64,000 nucleotides of DNA, taken from positions 372,001 to 436,000 of the forward strand of contig NZ_JACOOZ010000002.1 of NCBI RefSeq assembly GCF_014287775.1. Direction: 5' to 3'. The translations under genes were made by a program, and so were the position numbers. Positions 1 to 8,808 of this stretch are shown here, piece by piece. Position 1 is the stretch's first letter. The number at the start of each line of letters is the position of its first letter. The stretch comes from Eubacterium_G segne. GTDB taxonomy: Bacteria; Bacillota; Clostridia; Lachnospirales; Lachnospiraceae. A model generated the notes under the pieces. That model made no database searches. It had not been told where the DNA came from and was given only the letters and a program-made list of their open reading frames with translations.

Positions 1-242
1 TCTTTGAAATTTTTTTCTCTAAATGTTTTATTATAAACAAATACTCTTTCAGCTACATTATTAGCCCACTTAACTTGACAATCAGAATATTTTTCTAATT
101 CAAAATTTCCTAACAAATTACTAATAGTAGTTTTACCACATCCATTTGCACCATAAATATAATTAATTTTTTCAATATTATCTATGGTAACTCCTTTATC
201 ATCATATGTAGCCACATTTTTTATAACTATCTCTTTTATCAA
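1..242 (-). CDS. AAA-family ATPase, N-terminal part only (runs off window)
   Basis: Only the first 80 codons are present; the gene continues past coordinate 1. I read the start as TTG at 242, because a GAGGAG ribosome site sits at 250-255, 7 nt upstream, and no ATG fits. The visible part has a beta-strand start (MIKEIVIKNVATY) and then a Walker A loop, YGANGCGKTTI, at about residues 29-39. This order and spacing match the AAA_13 type of ATPase found in PrrC/RloC anticodon nucleases and other SMC-like defence ATPases. The nuclease part, if any, lies outside the window, so the function is inference. The gene follows the restriction-modification gene by 65 nt on the same strand and is probably in its operon. 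Confidence 0.75.
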   Translation of the reverse strand, partial: MIKEIVIKNVATYDDKGVTIDNIEKINYIYGANGCGKTTISNLLGNFELEKYSDCQVKWANNVAERVFVYNKTFREKNFK

Positions 243-307
243 TTGTTTTCTCCTCTATCAAACCAATCATATATACATTTTCTTGTTTCTTCTATAAAAG
301 CTCCTTT

Positions 308-3073
308 TCATTTTACACAATGTCTTGTGTGCTGAAGTGATAAAAGAGAATCCTTTATTTTATCATATAAATCTTGTGCCCCAATTGATTGAAGTACTTT
401 ATTGTCGAACTCTCTACGTGCCGGATCTTTTAATTCATCTTCAATATCCATAACTTCTCTGTTCTTAATAATATCAAATAGTCTAATAATCTCTTCAGCA
501 TCCGGTTGAGATATTTGATCAATATCTATCATATACATATTTTTCAGTCTAGCACTACTTGCATCAAGCACTCCCAACCCTCTTCCGAATCCTATCGCTT
601 CTATTGCAAACATTCCATATATAGAATTTAAAACAGCATGTACCAAATCAGAATCATACCTTTCGGATTTTAATAACATTCTAGTAAATCGCTGATCCAC
701 AAAAGTTCTTTCCTTAAATTTTGCCACAAACAGCCTTTTGTCAGGATTCAATGCCGTAACAAAATCAGCTCTTGACGCATCATCCATTTCATACCAATAA
801 CACCCAGGTTTTTTTAATGCAATTGGAAGTGGTTTTCCAACGCCATTATTTATGTGTTCAAACTTTTCTATCCAAGTAAGTGCCCCTTCATGCCCCAACT
901 CTTCTAATTCTCTTTTACTTCTATGGCAACAAAATGCTTCTATGTCTGTTTCTGCATCATATGATTTTAATCTAGCTGGATTTTTTAGAACCGGACGTAT
1001 ATATTCTTCTTCAATATCATTTGTATCGGAAGGATAAAATAAATCGTTCCAGCCTCTACGCTCTCCTCGCCTAACATCTAAGAATTTTGAAACAGGTACT
1101 AATTTATTCACCAACTTTTTCATCCATAACACATCATGAAAAAGAGTATTAATTGTAAGTCCATAATTTGTTATATTATTAATCTCCTCATAACTGTACT
1201 TTTTAAATGTCGCCAACTTAGGATCCAACATTTCGTTCAGAATAATGCTATTTACTAATACTTCAACCTCGTCATCCCCTATACTATGTATATCTTTTCT
1301 TACTAACCAAAATGATACTTTATGTTGTATATCAGGTTGTGAAATAATTTTCTTCTGCATTATTAATAATGTACCAACAACATCGGCATTTTTAAACCAT
1401 CTCTTATTGTCACTTGCAACTACTGCTTCTATATCATAATAATATTGCAGTGCATCAAAAAATTTTCTTCCAATATCTGTTCCCAACCATGAATTTGATA
1501 AGATAATTCCAAGTTTTCCATTAGTATCTAATAATTCATACAACTTAAATGGTATAAAATTATATAAATCTGTTTTACCTAACGTAAATTCTATACCTGT
1601 ATTATCTTGTATATTCTTTCTTATTTGAGTAATAAACTCCTGTTCATCTTTCGCGATTTTATTATATTCAACAAATGGTAGATTAGAAATAATTGCTCCA
1701 AACTTCGGAATAATCCTTTTTATTTCCCTTCCATCAATTGGACTTTTAATCTTAATTTCATCGCCAACATTAACAGAAAAAACGTCTCGTTGAAACATAT
1801 TTAATGGTATATTTATTGCCTGAATATCTGTTATTGATATATTAGCAATCTGAAGTGGATATGCGTATTTATCCGAGACCCAAGTACTAACGAAAGCCTT
1901 TTCCGTCATTGCAAATCTTTTAGCCTTATTCTTAATTATAGCTTTTGCAATTGTACCAGTTCCAGCACATAAATCTGCACAATCTTTATTCCAATCATCT
2001 ACTGTGATTCTAGATAAGAAATCAGCCAATATTGTAGGTGTTGCATATTGTCCTCTTATCTCTCTTTTTGAAACATTAACTGTTTTCTCTAGTAATTCCT
2101 GTAATACTGATTGATCTATTTTATCTATATTGTTATCAACTAAAAATTGATTAAAATCCACAATATCTATCCAAGTATCCTCTGGTACTAACTCATTGAA
2201 ATCAACTTTTTTGAATATATTGTAAAAGTCTCCTTCATCAATTATCTGTTGAATAATTTGATTTCCATTCTCTGGTGATATTGTAAAATCAATTTGATTA
2301 ATTTTATATGCACAATTATGATATTTCTTTATTGCATTAGCAAACATAATTCTGTTAGTCCAATTTAACAATATTGTTTTTGCATATGCAGAATACATAT
2401 TGTTTTCATCTTTATCATACTCTTCATGAAAAGCATTCCACCATACTTTAATTCTACTTTCCATTCTTGTATTACGACTTGCTTCTATTGTGATATTTTC
2501 TGCAACTATCTCTTTGTTTCTCTGTATCAATTCCGCCATTATTGACTCTGAAACAGTTCCCGTTATTGATGATGTAGTAATTTTTCCAGTAACTAAAAAA
2601 TCATTTACGGTTAATACAATATCTTTAATAATTGGTAACCATTCATCCTTATATGTACTAACATCTTCTCTTGATTTAATATGACTTGTCCCATCCCATA
2701 CTTTAGCTTCCTCAAAAACACCTTGCTGATTCTGTAAATATAATTTACCATATGTAAAATTCCATATGACAAAACTATTTAATCCTAATGCCTTTGCCTT
2801 CCTTGTTGCATCTGCAATCAATGCCTCATCCGTAATTAATACATCGGGCATTTTGAGTTCCCAGCCTTGTAATATTTTAGTCTGTGCCTCATCTTCATAC
2901 AATAAAACATCTGGAAACATACTCTTCTTATTTACAGAGAGTGTGCTTTCTCCACCTGCACTCTTAATCTTTAATCCCAATCCATTCAGCATTACTTTTA
3001 TCTCTGAAATAATTACGATTGCCCAACTTCTTTCATTTCTTCTGATAATTGTCCCCATACATTTCACCTTCAT
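308..3073 (-). CDS. Type IIG-like restriction-modification protein (N6-adenine methylase with N-terminal PD-ExK-like nuclease)
   Basis: A 921-residue protein that probably both cuts and methylates DNA. Seen: an N-terminal region with PD at residues 54-55 and ELK at 72-74, the spacing of a PD-(D/E)xK nuclease site; SAM-binding motif I, DLCAGTGT, at 367-374; and the catalytic motif NLPF at 464-467, a variant of the NPPY of N6-adenine methylases. The C-terminal third looks like a target-recognition region (RGERRGW near 690). Size and order match Eco57I-like type IIG enzymes. Its ATG overlaps the stop of the upstream methylase (ATGA), so the two are translationally coupled. A second start five codons in, at 3058, has its own AAGGTG site and is possible. 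The nuclease assignment rests on a short motif and is less sure than the methylase. Confidence 0.8.
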   Translation of the reverse strand: MKVKCMGTIIRRNERSWAIVIISEIKVMLNGLGLKIKSAGGESTLSVNKKSMFPDVLLYEDEAQTKILQGWELKMPDVLITDEALIADATRKAKALGLNSFVIWNFTYGKLYLQNQQGVFEEAKVWDGTSHIKSREDVSTYKDEWLPIIKDIVLTVNDFLVTGKITTSSITGTVSESIMAELIQRNKEIVAENITIEASRNTRMESRIKVWWNAFHEEYDKDENNMYSAYAKTILLNWTNRIMFANAIKKYHNCAYKINQIDFTISPENGNQIIQQIIDEGDFYNIFKKVDFNELVPEDTWIDIVDFNQFLVDNNIDKIDQSVLQELLEKTVNVSKREIRGQYATPTILADFLSRITVDDWNKDCADLCAGTGTIAKAIIKNKAKRFAMTEKAFVSTWVSDKYAYPLQIANISITDIQAINIPLNMFQRDVFSVNVGDEIKIKSPIDGREIKRIIPKFGAIISNLPFVEYNKIAKDEQEFITQIRKNIQDNTGIEFTLGKTDLYNFIPFKLYELLDTNGKLGIILSNSWLGTDIGRKFFDALQYYYDIEAVVASDNKRWFKNADVVGTLLIMQKKIISQPDIQHKVSFWLVRKDIHSIGDDEVEVLVNSIILNEMLDPKLATFKKYSYEEINNITNYGLTINTLFHDVLWMKKLVNKLVPVSKFLDVRRGERRGWNDLFYPSDTNDIEEEYIRPVLKNPARLKSYDAETDIEAFCCHRSKRELEELGHEGALTWIEKFEHINNGVGKPLPIALKKPGCYWYEMDDASRADFVTALNPDKRLFVAKFKERTFVDQRFTRMLLKSERYDSDLVHAVLNSIYGMFAIEAIGFGRGLGVLDASSARLKNMYMIDIDQISQPDAEEIIRLFDIIKNREVMDIEDELKDPARREFDNKVLQSIGAQDLYDKIKDSLLSLQHTRHCVK

Positions 3074-3927
3074 CTTTCTTTAAATTCTGCTATAAGATTT
3101 TCCTCTTTTATATATTTACGAGTTTTTTTATCTAATCCTTCCCATGCTAAGAATAATCTTCTTTTTGCTACATCAATATAATCTATTTCTTCTTTTTTAA
3201 ACAATGCAACATCTTCATTCTTTTCAATTCCAATAAAATTTCGCCCTTCCATCAATGCTGCCACTAAAAATGATCCGCTACCAAAAGTATTATCAAGTAC
3301 TATATCCCCTGGATTTGTATATGTCCTTACCATATATCTGCCCAGTTCTATAGGCTTCTGTGTTGGATGAAGAACTGCACCTTCTGATTCTGCTGTTTTA
3401 ATATAAATAACATCTGTAGGATAACGGTCTCCATCACTTGCTACATGCACTGGTTCAAAGTCTCCATAATTACCACTAAGCTGATTTTTTCTTATTCCTT
3501 TATCATATGGTTCTCCCTTTGTCATTTGAGGATGATATGTTGGCTGTTTTTTATAAAAAACGCAAACATCTTCATGTTTTCTTAATGGTTGCTTTTTAGC
3601 ATTCAAAAAATTAGTTGGCTTTGATTTTTCCCATACCCACTTATACTTATAAATATTAGGTTGGCTCAAAATCAACTTTGCAGTAAAAACTCCATTAGAT
3701 GTTAAAACAATTGCCCCATTGGGTTTTATTATTCGATTATATTGTTTCCATAACTCATCTAAAGGAATATAACTATCCCATTTATTTTGTGTCATACCAT
3801 ATGGTAAATCACACAAAATCATATCCACACTTCCAGCTGGTATTTTTTTCATATACTCTAAGCAATCGCCTTCAAACAATTTGTTGATCACATTACTCAT
3901 ATCTATATTATTTTTTTCACTATTCAT
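3070..3927 (-). CDS. DNA adenine/cytosine-N4 methyltransferase, beta class
   Basis: A 285-residue SAM-dependent DNA methylase of the N6_N4_Mtase family. Motifs come in beta-class order: catalytic DLPYG at 40-44, then HPTQKP at 187-192, then the SAM-binding FGSGSF at 215-220. The start at 3927 has GAGGAG seven bases upstream. It is the first gene of the operon and overlaps the type IIG-like gene by four bases. In Eco57I-type systems a separate methylase protects the strand that the fused enzyme leaves open, and I infer the same job here. It could instead be an orphan methylase with its own target. Confidence 0.88.
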   Translation of the reverse strand: MNSEKNNIDMSNVINKLFEGDCLEYMKKIPAGSVDMILCDLPYGMTQNKWDSYIPLDELWKQYNRIIKPNGAIVLTSNGVFTAKLILSQPNIYKYKWVWEKSKPTNFLNAKKQPLRKHEDVCVFYKKQPTYHPQMTKGEPYDKGIRKNQLSGNYGDFEPVHVASDGDRYPTDVIYIKTAESEGAVLHPTQKPIELGRYMVRTYTNPGDIVLDNTFGSGSFLVAALMEGRNFIGIEKNEDVALFKKEEIDYIDVAKRRLFLAWEGLDKKTRKYIKEENLIAEFKER

Positions 3928-3959
3928 GCCTTATCTCCTCGAACATATTTTCTGTTCAT

Positions 3960-3988
3960 AGTATATCATTTTATTTTGTCGAACACAA
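3960..3988 (-). promoter_or_regulatory. Probable promoter of the restriction-modification operon
   Basis: On the minus strand a TTGTGT -35 (3983-3988) and a TATACT -10 (3960-3965) are 17 bp apart and 33 bp from the methylase start. The 7-mer TCGAACA occurs twice on the plus strand, at 3939 and 3979, exactly 40 bp apart. One copy abuts the -35 and the other lies between the -10 and the start codon. GAACA-N7-TGTTC (3941-3957) also forms a dyad. These are candidate operator sites; no control gene is seen next to them. Confidence 0.5.
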
Positions 3989-4096
3989 GTTCCTATATCT
4001 GTTTTTTCATATAAAAATCCAAGATAAATTTTAACATATATCTTCCGTTTTTTCCACTTATAAAGAAAATACCTTTATTGCACTTTAGAAGTATCA

Positions 4097-4135
4097 CAAA
4101 GGCTATTAAAACTTTTTCAGTCACAATAGCCTTTG
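4097..4135. terminator. Hairpin between relaxase and restriction-modification operon
   Basis: A perfect 11-bp stem (4097-4107 with 4125-4135) and a 17-nt loop, directly after the relaxase stop on the minus strand. The T-rich flank is better on the plus side, so it may work in both directions or mainly insulate the two operons. Confidence 0.5.
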
Positions 4136-4142
4136 ATAATTT

Positions 4143-5579
4143 TTATCTCCCCTCATACACCTCCCACAATCTCTTCTGCTCCGCTCCTATCCTCAATATC
4201 TCCTGCAAATCTCTTGCCATTGCCTCAACATTAGCATCCATCTGTTCAACTGTACCAGTACGATTACCTGCCGTAATCTCCCATTGAACACTCTCTTTTG
4301 AGTAATATTCCTTAGTGCCCACATTCATATATCCATACAATGAATATGAATAGCCATCGCTTTTCTCTATGAATACCGGTGCCACTTCTCCTCTAGAAGT
4401 TTTCCATATCATCAGTCTTGGAAACCAGCATAAGCCTTCTTTAATCAGTTCCTTGAATGCCCCAAGCAGCTTGCCCAGCTCATTCAATATTCCACGGAAT
4501 GAATTTCCTGCCTCTATTGTCTTATCCGCTTCTACCTGATTAGCATATTCTTCTATCGTAGGTGCAAATAATCTGAATGACGATACAAAATTCTTGATTC
4601 TATCAAGCAATTTCGCTGCATCTTCTGCTTTTTCAATAGCATTTGCCAGCTCTTCATTTACCGATTGAAGTTCAGATCTTTTTTCATCGAGTTCCATTGA
4701 TATCTGTTTTGATTCTCTACTATCCATTTCTGATAGCGACTTACTAATCCGCCGCATACTTTCCAGGCATGAAATATCAGACTCCAGTTTATCTTTTTTA
4801 TCCGTATATTCTTTTTCAATAGCTCTATTTGCCTTAACTGCCCTATCCGATTCTTCCACCTGCTCTTGTAATTGTGTCAAATGCTTTGTCTCCTGAGCTA
4901 CCTTATACTCTGCAACAGATAAATCATGATTTCGACCTTTCGACTTTTCTTTTATCTGTTTCCCAAACCAGTCATTCACTTCTTTATTCGCCACCTCTCG
5001 AAGCTCATCCTGCAGCACTCGTGATAACACATCTTTAGTAAATACCTTACGTTTTGACACCTGCTTGCTAAGACCTTTCTTATATCCATCTGCCACAGGA
5101 ACTCCGACAATGTGCATATGCGGACTGTCCTCATCAAGATGAACCACAGCATTTGCAACTACAAACTGTGGAAGCCTCTTTCTAAGCTCGTCCAGTATTA
5201 TCTGATATGACAATTTCATATATGACTTCATATCATCAAATTGCTTCCAGAACTCCCTGTCGCCTATTTGAATTATTATTTCAACTGCCATATCCTGTTC
5301 CTTACCTGCCACATGTTCAAAATAATCTTCGATTTTCCGGTCTTGTCGTGTCTGCTTTTTATTATATTCTTCTAATGCCTCATCGAATTCTTTATGATAT
5401 ACTGTTTTCACATCATCAATCAAATTTGATGTACCATATATGATGCAGATGTTGTCTTTGCTATAATCTGATGATTTGTATTTTCTCAGGTTATGCTTTG
5501 CAACAGCTGCAAGCTTAGATTTCGATGTAATGGCACTTTTCTTATTGCTCACATGAGCTGTATATGAAATATTTCCCAT
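4143..5579 (-). CDS. mob: MobV-family relaxase (Pre/Mob type)
   Basis: Relaxase that nicks oriT and starts conjugative mobilization of the element. The N-terminal half carries HNLRKY near residue 30 and the metal-binding HLDEDSPHMH near 148-157, the HxDE...PHxH signature of the MobV family. Residues about 230-330 are a long charged coiled coil, as in other Pre/Mob proteins. The start is placed at 5579 rather than 5585, because AAGGAG then sits six bases upstream instead of touching the ATG. The protein is about 478 residues, a normal length. It lies downstream of the replication helicase and beside the inverted repeats at 5636-5697. It encodes no mating-pair machinery, so it needs a helper conjugative element. 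Confidence 0.92.
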   Translation of the reverse strand: MGNISYTAHVSNKKSAITSKSKLAAVAKHNLRKYKSSDYSKDNICIIYGTSNLIDDVKTVYHKEFDEALEEYNKKQTRQDRKIEDYFEHVAGKEQDMAVEIIIQIGDREFWKQFDDMKSYMKLSYQIILDELRKRLPQFVVANAVVHLDEDSPHMHIVGVPVADGYKKGLSKQVSKRKVFTKDVLSRVLQDELREVANKEVNDWFGKQIKEKSKGRNHDLSVAEYKVAQETKHLTQLQEQVEESDRAVKANRAIEKEYTDKKDKLESDISCLESMRRISKSLSEMDSRESKQISMELDEKRSELQSVNEELANAIEKAEDAAKLLDRIKNFVSSFRLFAPTIEEYANQVEADKTIEAGNSFRGILNELGKLLGAFKELIKEGLCWFPRLMIWKTSRGEVAPVFIEKSDGYSYSLYGYMNVGTKEYYSKESVQWEITAGNRTGTVEQMDANVEAMARDLQEILRIGAEQKRLWEVYEGR

Positions 5580-5635
5580 TCGCATCTCCTTATCTGTACT
5601 ACCTTTTTATCTGTTAAATCTATCGGAGCAGTGCA

Positions 5636-5715
5636 GTTATCATCTTGGCTCTGCCACAGATGATAACCCCCTAGCAGTTTTGGCAAGCCAAAATTGCAGT
5701 GGGCTCTCCGAGGGT
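5636..5715. other. Candidate origin of transfer (oriT)
   Basis: The 250-bp gap upstream of the relaxase gene holds two compact inverted repeats. One is GTTATCATCT...AGATGATAAC (5636-5645 / 5658-5667, 12-nt loop). The other is GCAGTTTTGGC-AA-GCCAAAATTGC (5674-5697, one mismatch). A GGGCTCTCCGAGGG stretch follows. MobV relaxases usually nick at hairpins just upstream of their own gene, so this is the best oriT candidate. The exact nick site cannot be read. Confidence 0.5.
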
Positions 5716-5836
5716 TTTATATATTATCTTTACTATTACCAAGAGTTTAATAATCTGTACTTTTTATAGTTGCAGACTCTAAACTCTTCCTAGAATTTAG
5801 AATCTGCTTTTCCAAACATCCAGATTGTTAAACTCT

Positions 5837-6832
5837 TTATTCCGGCATTACCCAAGTCCAGTAAATTGTTCCATCTTCTGCTTTTTCTTTATCTGATGTT
5901 ATACCCAACTTTTTCTTTGCCGATAGAAGAGTATTTCTCTTAATGCTCCTTTTTGCAGCTTCCATCATTATTTCATTAGATGGAATCACCTTATTTGTAC
6001 CAAAGTATTCTTTAATAAAATTCTCCGCAATGTCGAGCTTCTTTTTTCCTCTTCCTTCATTACCTGACAGAAGCTCATCTATGGTGATATCATAAGGTCC
6101 TATGCAGACCATTCCATTATCCTCCGTCATTTCAAATCCTATTGCATCCCCTGTTGGAGCTAATGAAGATTTATCATGTGCCATTATCCTGATATTCGGT
6201 TTATCACGGAGTCTTGCCACTAGCAGAACACTTCTGGCAGTTGCCTGTATATCAATAGAACCAAGTCCTCTGTATGTTGATTTACTGCCAGATGCCTTAT
6301 TCATATGACCGATAAGAATAATTGCACAATTATGCTTTTCTGCTATTATTCCAAGATGCTTTAGCACCGGTCTTATTTCATTTGCTCTGTGCATATCAAC
6401 TGTAGCTCCGATATATGCCTGAATCGGATCAAGAATGATTAACCTCGCCTTAGTCTCAATTATTGCCTGCTCTAGCCTGTCATCTGTCATTAATAATTCC
6501 TTATCTGTCTCATCAATAACACGAATCATGGAACAATCTGCTCCTTCCTTTTCTAATCTGGGCTTAATCGTATCTTCAATTCCATCTTCTGCGGTCTGAT
6601 AAATGATATGAATAGGTTCATATTCTTTATCATCATCACAGGGGAGCGGCAAGCCCCTGCTAAGAGCTGCCGCTAACTTGAGAACCAAAGTTGTCTTTCC
6701 TTCTCCCGGATCTCCTTCAATAATTGTTATCTTTCCGTATGGTATATATGGATACCATAGCCATTCCACCTCCTTTGAAACCACATCCTCCATATGAATA
6801 AGTTTCAGTTCAACATTCTGCTTTTCAACCAT
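5837..6832 (-). CDS. RepA-like AAA ATPase (KaiC/DnaB-type helicase fold)
   Basis: About 331 residues. Walker A GDPGEGKT (about 42-49) and Walker B LIILDP (about 133-138), with TAEDG between them, mark the RepA/AAA_25 group of ring-shaped helicases used by plasmids and integrative elements. It probably supports replication of the excised circle or the transfer replication. The start is set at 6832 because AAGGAGG then lies six bases upstream; the ATG at 6838 touches the ribosome site. It sits between the small DNA-binding protein and the relaxase in one minus-strand operon. It could also be a primase-helicase accessory; no primase motif is seen. Confidence 0.8.
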   Translation of the reverse strand: MVEKQNVELKLIHMEDVVSKEVEWLWYPYIPYGKITIIEGDPGEGKTTLVLKLAAALSRGLPLPCDDDKEYEPIHIIYQTAEDGIEDTIKPRLEKEGADCSMIRVIDETDKELLMTDDRLEQAIIETKARLIILDPIQAYIGATVDMHRANEIRPVLKHLGIIAEKHNCAIILIGHMNKASGSKSTYRGLGSIDIQATARSVLLVARLRDKPNIRIMAHDKSSLAPTGDAIGFEMTEDNGMVCIGPYDITIDELLSGNEGRGKKKLDIAENFIKEYFGTNKVIPSNEIMMEAAKRSIKRNTLLSAKKKLGITSDKEKAEDGTIYWTWVMPE

Positions 6833-6846
6833 ATTCATCCTCCTTG

Positions 6847-7092
6847 CTATACTGCTTCTTTGTTAAAATATCCTGTTTCTTCCCAAACTTTTTTATCCGG
6901 ACAATAATAGCTGAACTCATTTGAGCTCCCTACCTTTATTGCCGTTCCAAATTTGAGTAATCCTTGTTGTATTCCCAGCCTTACATACTGTGCGTCCTTC
7001 CCTATTGCACTTGCAATCTCTTTTATTGGTACATTTCTCCCTGTAAAAGCTGGTAAATCACCCTGATAGATAACTTCTGGCATCTCTACCAC
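6847..7092 (-). CDS. Small DNA-binding protein, excisionase/HTH-like
   Basis: An 81-residue protein, first in the rep-mob operon. The segment VPIKEIASAIGKDAQYVRLG (21-40) reads as a helix-turn-helix, followed by GLLKFGTAIKVG, a pattern seen in small proteins of Clostridia mobile elements. A strong GGAGGTGGT site precedes the ATG. It is a likely excisionase or replication accessory protein; the sequence does not decide between these. It is expressed from the consensus promoter at 7137-7165, under control of the neighbouring XRE operators. Confidence 0.65.
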   Translation of the reverse strand: MVEMPEVIYQGDLPAFTGRNVPIKEIASAIGKDAQYVRLGIQQGLLKFGTAIKVGSSNEFSYYCPDKKVWEETGYFNKEAV

Positions 7093-7107
7093 CTCCTCTT
7101 TTTATAT

Positions 7108-7165
7108 AGAGCATTTCTTGCTCTGTTATGTTTTGTATTATACAGACCTTTATTTGCTCTGTCAA
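7108..7165 (-). promoter_or_regulatory. Consensus promoter with operator repeats for the rep-mob operon
   Basis: Minus-strand TTGACA (7160-7165) and TATAAT (7137-7142) with a 17-bp spacer form a perfect sigma-A promoter. The 9-mer TTGCTCTGT occurs on plus at 7154-7162, overlapping the -35, and again at 7118-7126, just past the -10. The second copy overlaps a dyad AGAGCA-N5-TGCTCT (7108-7124). The two copies are 36 bp apart. This is what a repressor that blocks the promoter from both sides would use; the XRE protein next door is the obvious candidate. Confidence 0.75.
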
Positions 7166-7182
7166 TAGTTTAAAATTTAATG

Positions 7183-7211
7183 TTGACTATTAAATATTAG
7201 TGTGTTACATT
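7183..7211 (+). promoter_or_regulatory. Probable promoter of the XRE regulator and integrase
   Basis: TTGACT (7183-7188), a 17-bp spacer and TACATT (7206-7211) lie 24 bp before the regulator start. It diverges from the rep-mob promoter, with about 17 bp between the two -35 boxes. Confidence 0.5.
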
Positions 7212-7234
7212 TACAATCACAGGAGGTTGAAGCA

Positions 7235-7666
7235 ATGAATACAGGTAAAAAGATTAAATTGATACGAACCTTTCGTGGTTTAACCCAAAAGGAACTAGGT
7301 GAAGCATGTGGAATACACGAAGTTGCAATCCGCAAGTATGAATTAGGAAAAAATATTCCTAAACCGGAACAATTAAGAAAGATTGCAGAAGCACTTAATG
7401 TAAATGTCAATTCATTAGCAGAATTTGATATTGAAGCTGATGGTGATGTACTACCATTACTATTTGCAATTGATGAAAAGTTTGATGTGTCTCTCAAAGA
7501 CATTGATGGCGAACCGGGAATATTTTTCTCTGATAAGAATCTTGTACAGTTCTTAAAGGACTGGCAGGCTATGAAAGAGCTTCTTGCATCTGGCAGCCAG
7601 ACAAAGGACAACTATGAGATATGGAAAACAATTCGCCCAAGCGTGACAAAGGTAACCCACGAATAA
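7235..7666 (+). CDS. XRE-family transcriptional regulator
   Basis: 143 residues. The N-terminal 60 form a lambda-Cro type helix-turn-helix (GLTQKELGEACGIHEVAIRKYE, split here as QKELGEACG and AIRKYE) with the typical KPEQLRKIAEAL third helix. The C-terminal half is acidic and of unknown role. The start at 7235 is chosen because AGGAGG lies eight bases upstream; an in-frame upstream ATG at 7202 has no ribosome site. It probably represses the divergent rep-mob promoter through the TTGCTCTGT repeats and so sets element maintenance against transfer. Confidence 0.85.
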   Translation: MNTGKKIKLIRTFRGLTQKELGEACGIHEVAIRKYELGKNIPKPEQLRKIAEALNVNVNSLAEFDIEADGDVLPLLFAIDEKFDVSLKDIDGEPGIFFSDKNLVQFLKDWQAMKELLASGSQTKDNYEIWKTIRPSVTKVTHE

Positions 7667-7723
7667 TAATCATTTTATCCGTTTGCTATCAGCTTTCTAG
7701 TAAATAGCGAAAGGATGGTGCTT

Positions 7724-8779
7724 ATGAAGTTACCCAACGGATACGGAAGCGTTGTAAAACTTTCCGGTAAGAGAAGAAAGCCTTATATCGTGCGAAAGAC
7801 TGTAGGCTGGCACTATGATAAGGAAAAAGACAAACAGGTTCAGGAAATGATAACAATTGGATATACAGCAACCAAAGCTGAAGGCTTGCAGATGCTTGCT
7901 GAATATAACAACAATCCATTTGATACTACTGCCGCCAAGATGACATTTTCAGATGTATATGATGAATGGTCAAAGCGTAAGTTTCCTACAATTTCTGAAT
8001 CTAATGTAAAAGGATATACTGCATCGTGTAAGACATGTGAATCCCTTTACAACAAAGTATTTAAGGATATCAAACTTGTTGATTTACAGACAGTTATTGA
8101 TACCTGTGGAAAGAATTATCCCACACTAAAGAAAATCAAAGTTTTGTTTAATCAGCTATATGATTACGCCTTAAAGAATGATATATGCAACAAAGATTAT
8201 TCAGGCTATGTAGATGTTGTTCAGTACAAGGATCGCAATCCTAACAAATACGACAGAAACAAATTCGAGAAAAATGAGATTGACCTTCTATGGGAGCAGA
8301 AAGAAGACAAATATTATCAGATAGTATTGATGCTCATATATAGTGGAGTCAGAATTTCAGAACTGCTCGATTTAAAGAAAGAAAATGTTCATCTGGACGA
8401 ACAGTATTTTGATGTTATCTGTAGTAAAACAGAGAATGGTATCAGAAAAGTTCCAATCGCCGACAAGATTCTGCCATACTACAAAGCCTGGTATGAATCC
8501 TGCCCTGAATGTGAATATCTGCTTCATACAGAAGACGGAAAACATTTTGAATACAGGAACTACTATGATAGCTATTTCAAGCCACTTATGGAACAACTTA
8601 ATATTAATCGTACACCACACTGCTGCAGACATACATGTATATCTATGTTAGCAGAAGCCGGTATTAATCAGACGATTATCAAGAAGATTGTGGGACACTC
8701 TGGTGCTATGACACTCACAGAGAAAGTATATACCCACTTTGATATAAAGGAGCTTGTAGATGCGATTAATGAAATTTAG
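7724..8779 (+). CDS. int: Tyrosine recombinase, integrase of the element
   Basis: About 351 residues. The catalytic set is complete (numbered from the ATG at 7715): R213 in SGVRISELL, a lysine near 238-246, H302 and R305 in HCCRHT, H328 in GHSG, and Y339 in VYTHFD. The N-terminal 70 residues form a small arm-binding domain, followed by a SAM-like core-binding domain (about 75-170). The start is set at 7724, where AAAGGA is eight bases away. It follows the XRE gene by about 57 bp and converges on the 3' end of rpsI, as expected for an element integrated there. Confidence 0.93.
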   Translation: MKLPNGYGSVVKLSGKRRKPYIVRKTVGWHYDKEKDKQVQEMITIGYTATKAEGLQMLAEYNNNPFDTTAAKMTFSDVYDEWSKRKFPTISESNVKGYTASCKTCESLYNKVFKDIKLVDLQTVIDTCGKNYPTLKKIKVLFNQLYDYALKNDICNKDYSGYVDVVQYKDRNPNKYDRNKFEKNEIDLLWEQKEDKYYQIVLMLIYSGVRISELLDLKKENVHLDEQYFDVICSKTENGIRKVPIADKILPYYKAWYESCPECEYLLHTEDGKHFEYRNYYDSYFKPLMEQLNINRTPHCCRHTCISMLAEAGINQTIIKKIVGHSGAMTLTEKVYTHFDIKELVDAINEI

Positions 8780-8808
8780 GAAACAATCGGTGCCATGCGC
8801 AAAAAGAA

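Noticed and set aside
1..9. TCTTTGAAA at the window edge as the left attachment site, matching the rpsI end at 8989-8997
   Set aside because: Only nine bases agree and they lie in the coding frame of the ATPase; a real core repeat should be longer.
7177..7611. 144-codon minus-strand frame opposite the XRE gene
   Set aside because: Shadow; the plus frame has the helix-turn-helix and a good ribosome site.
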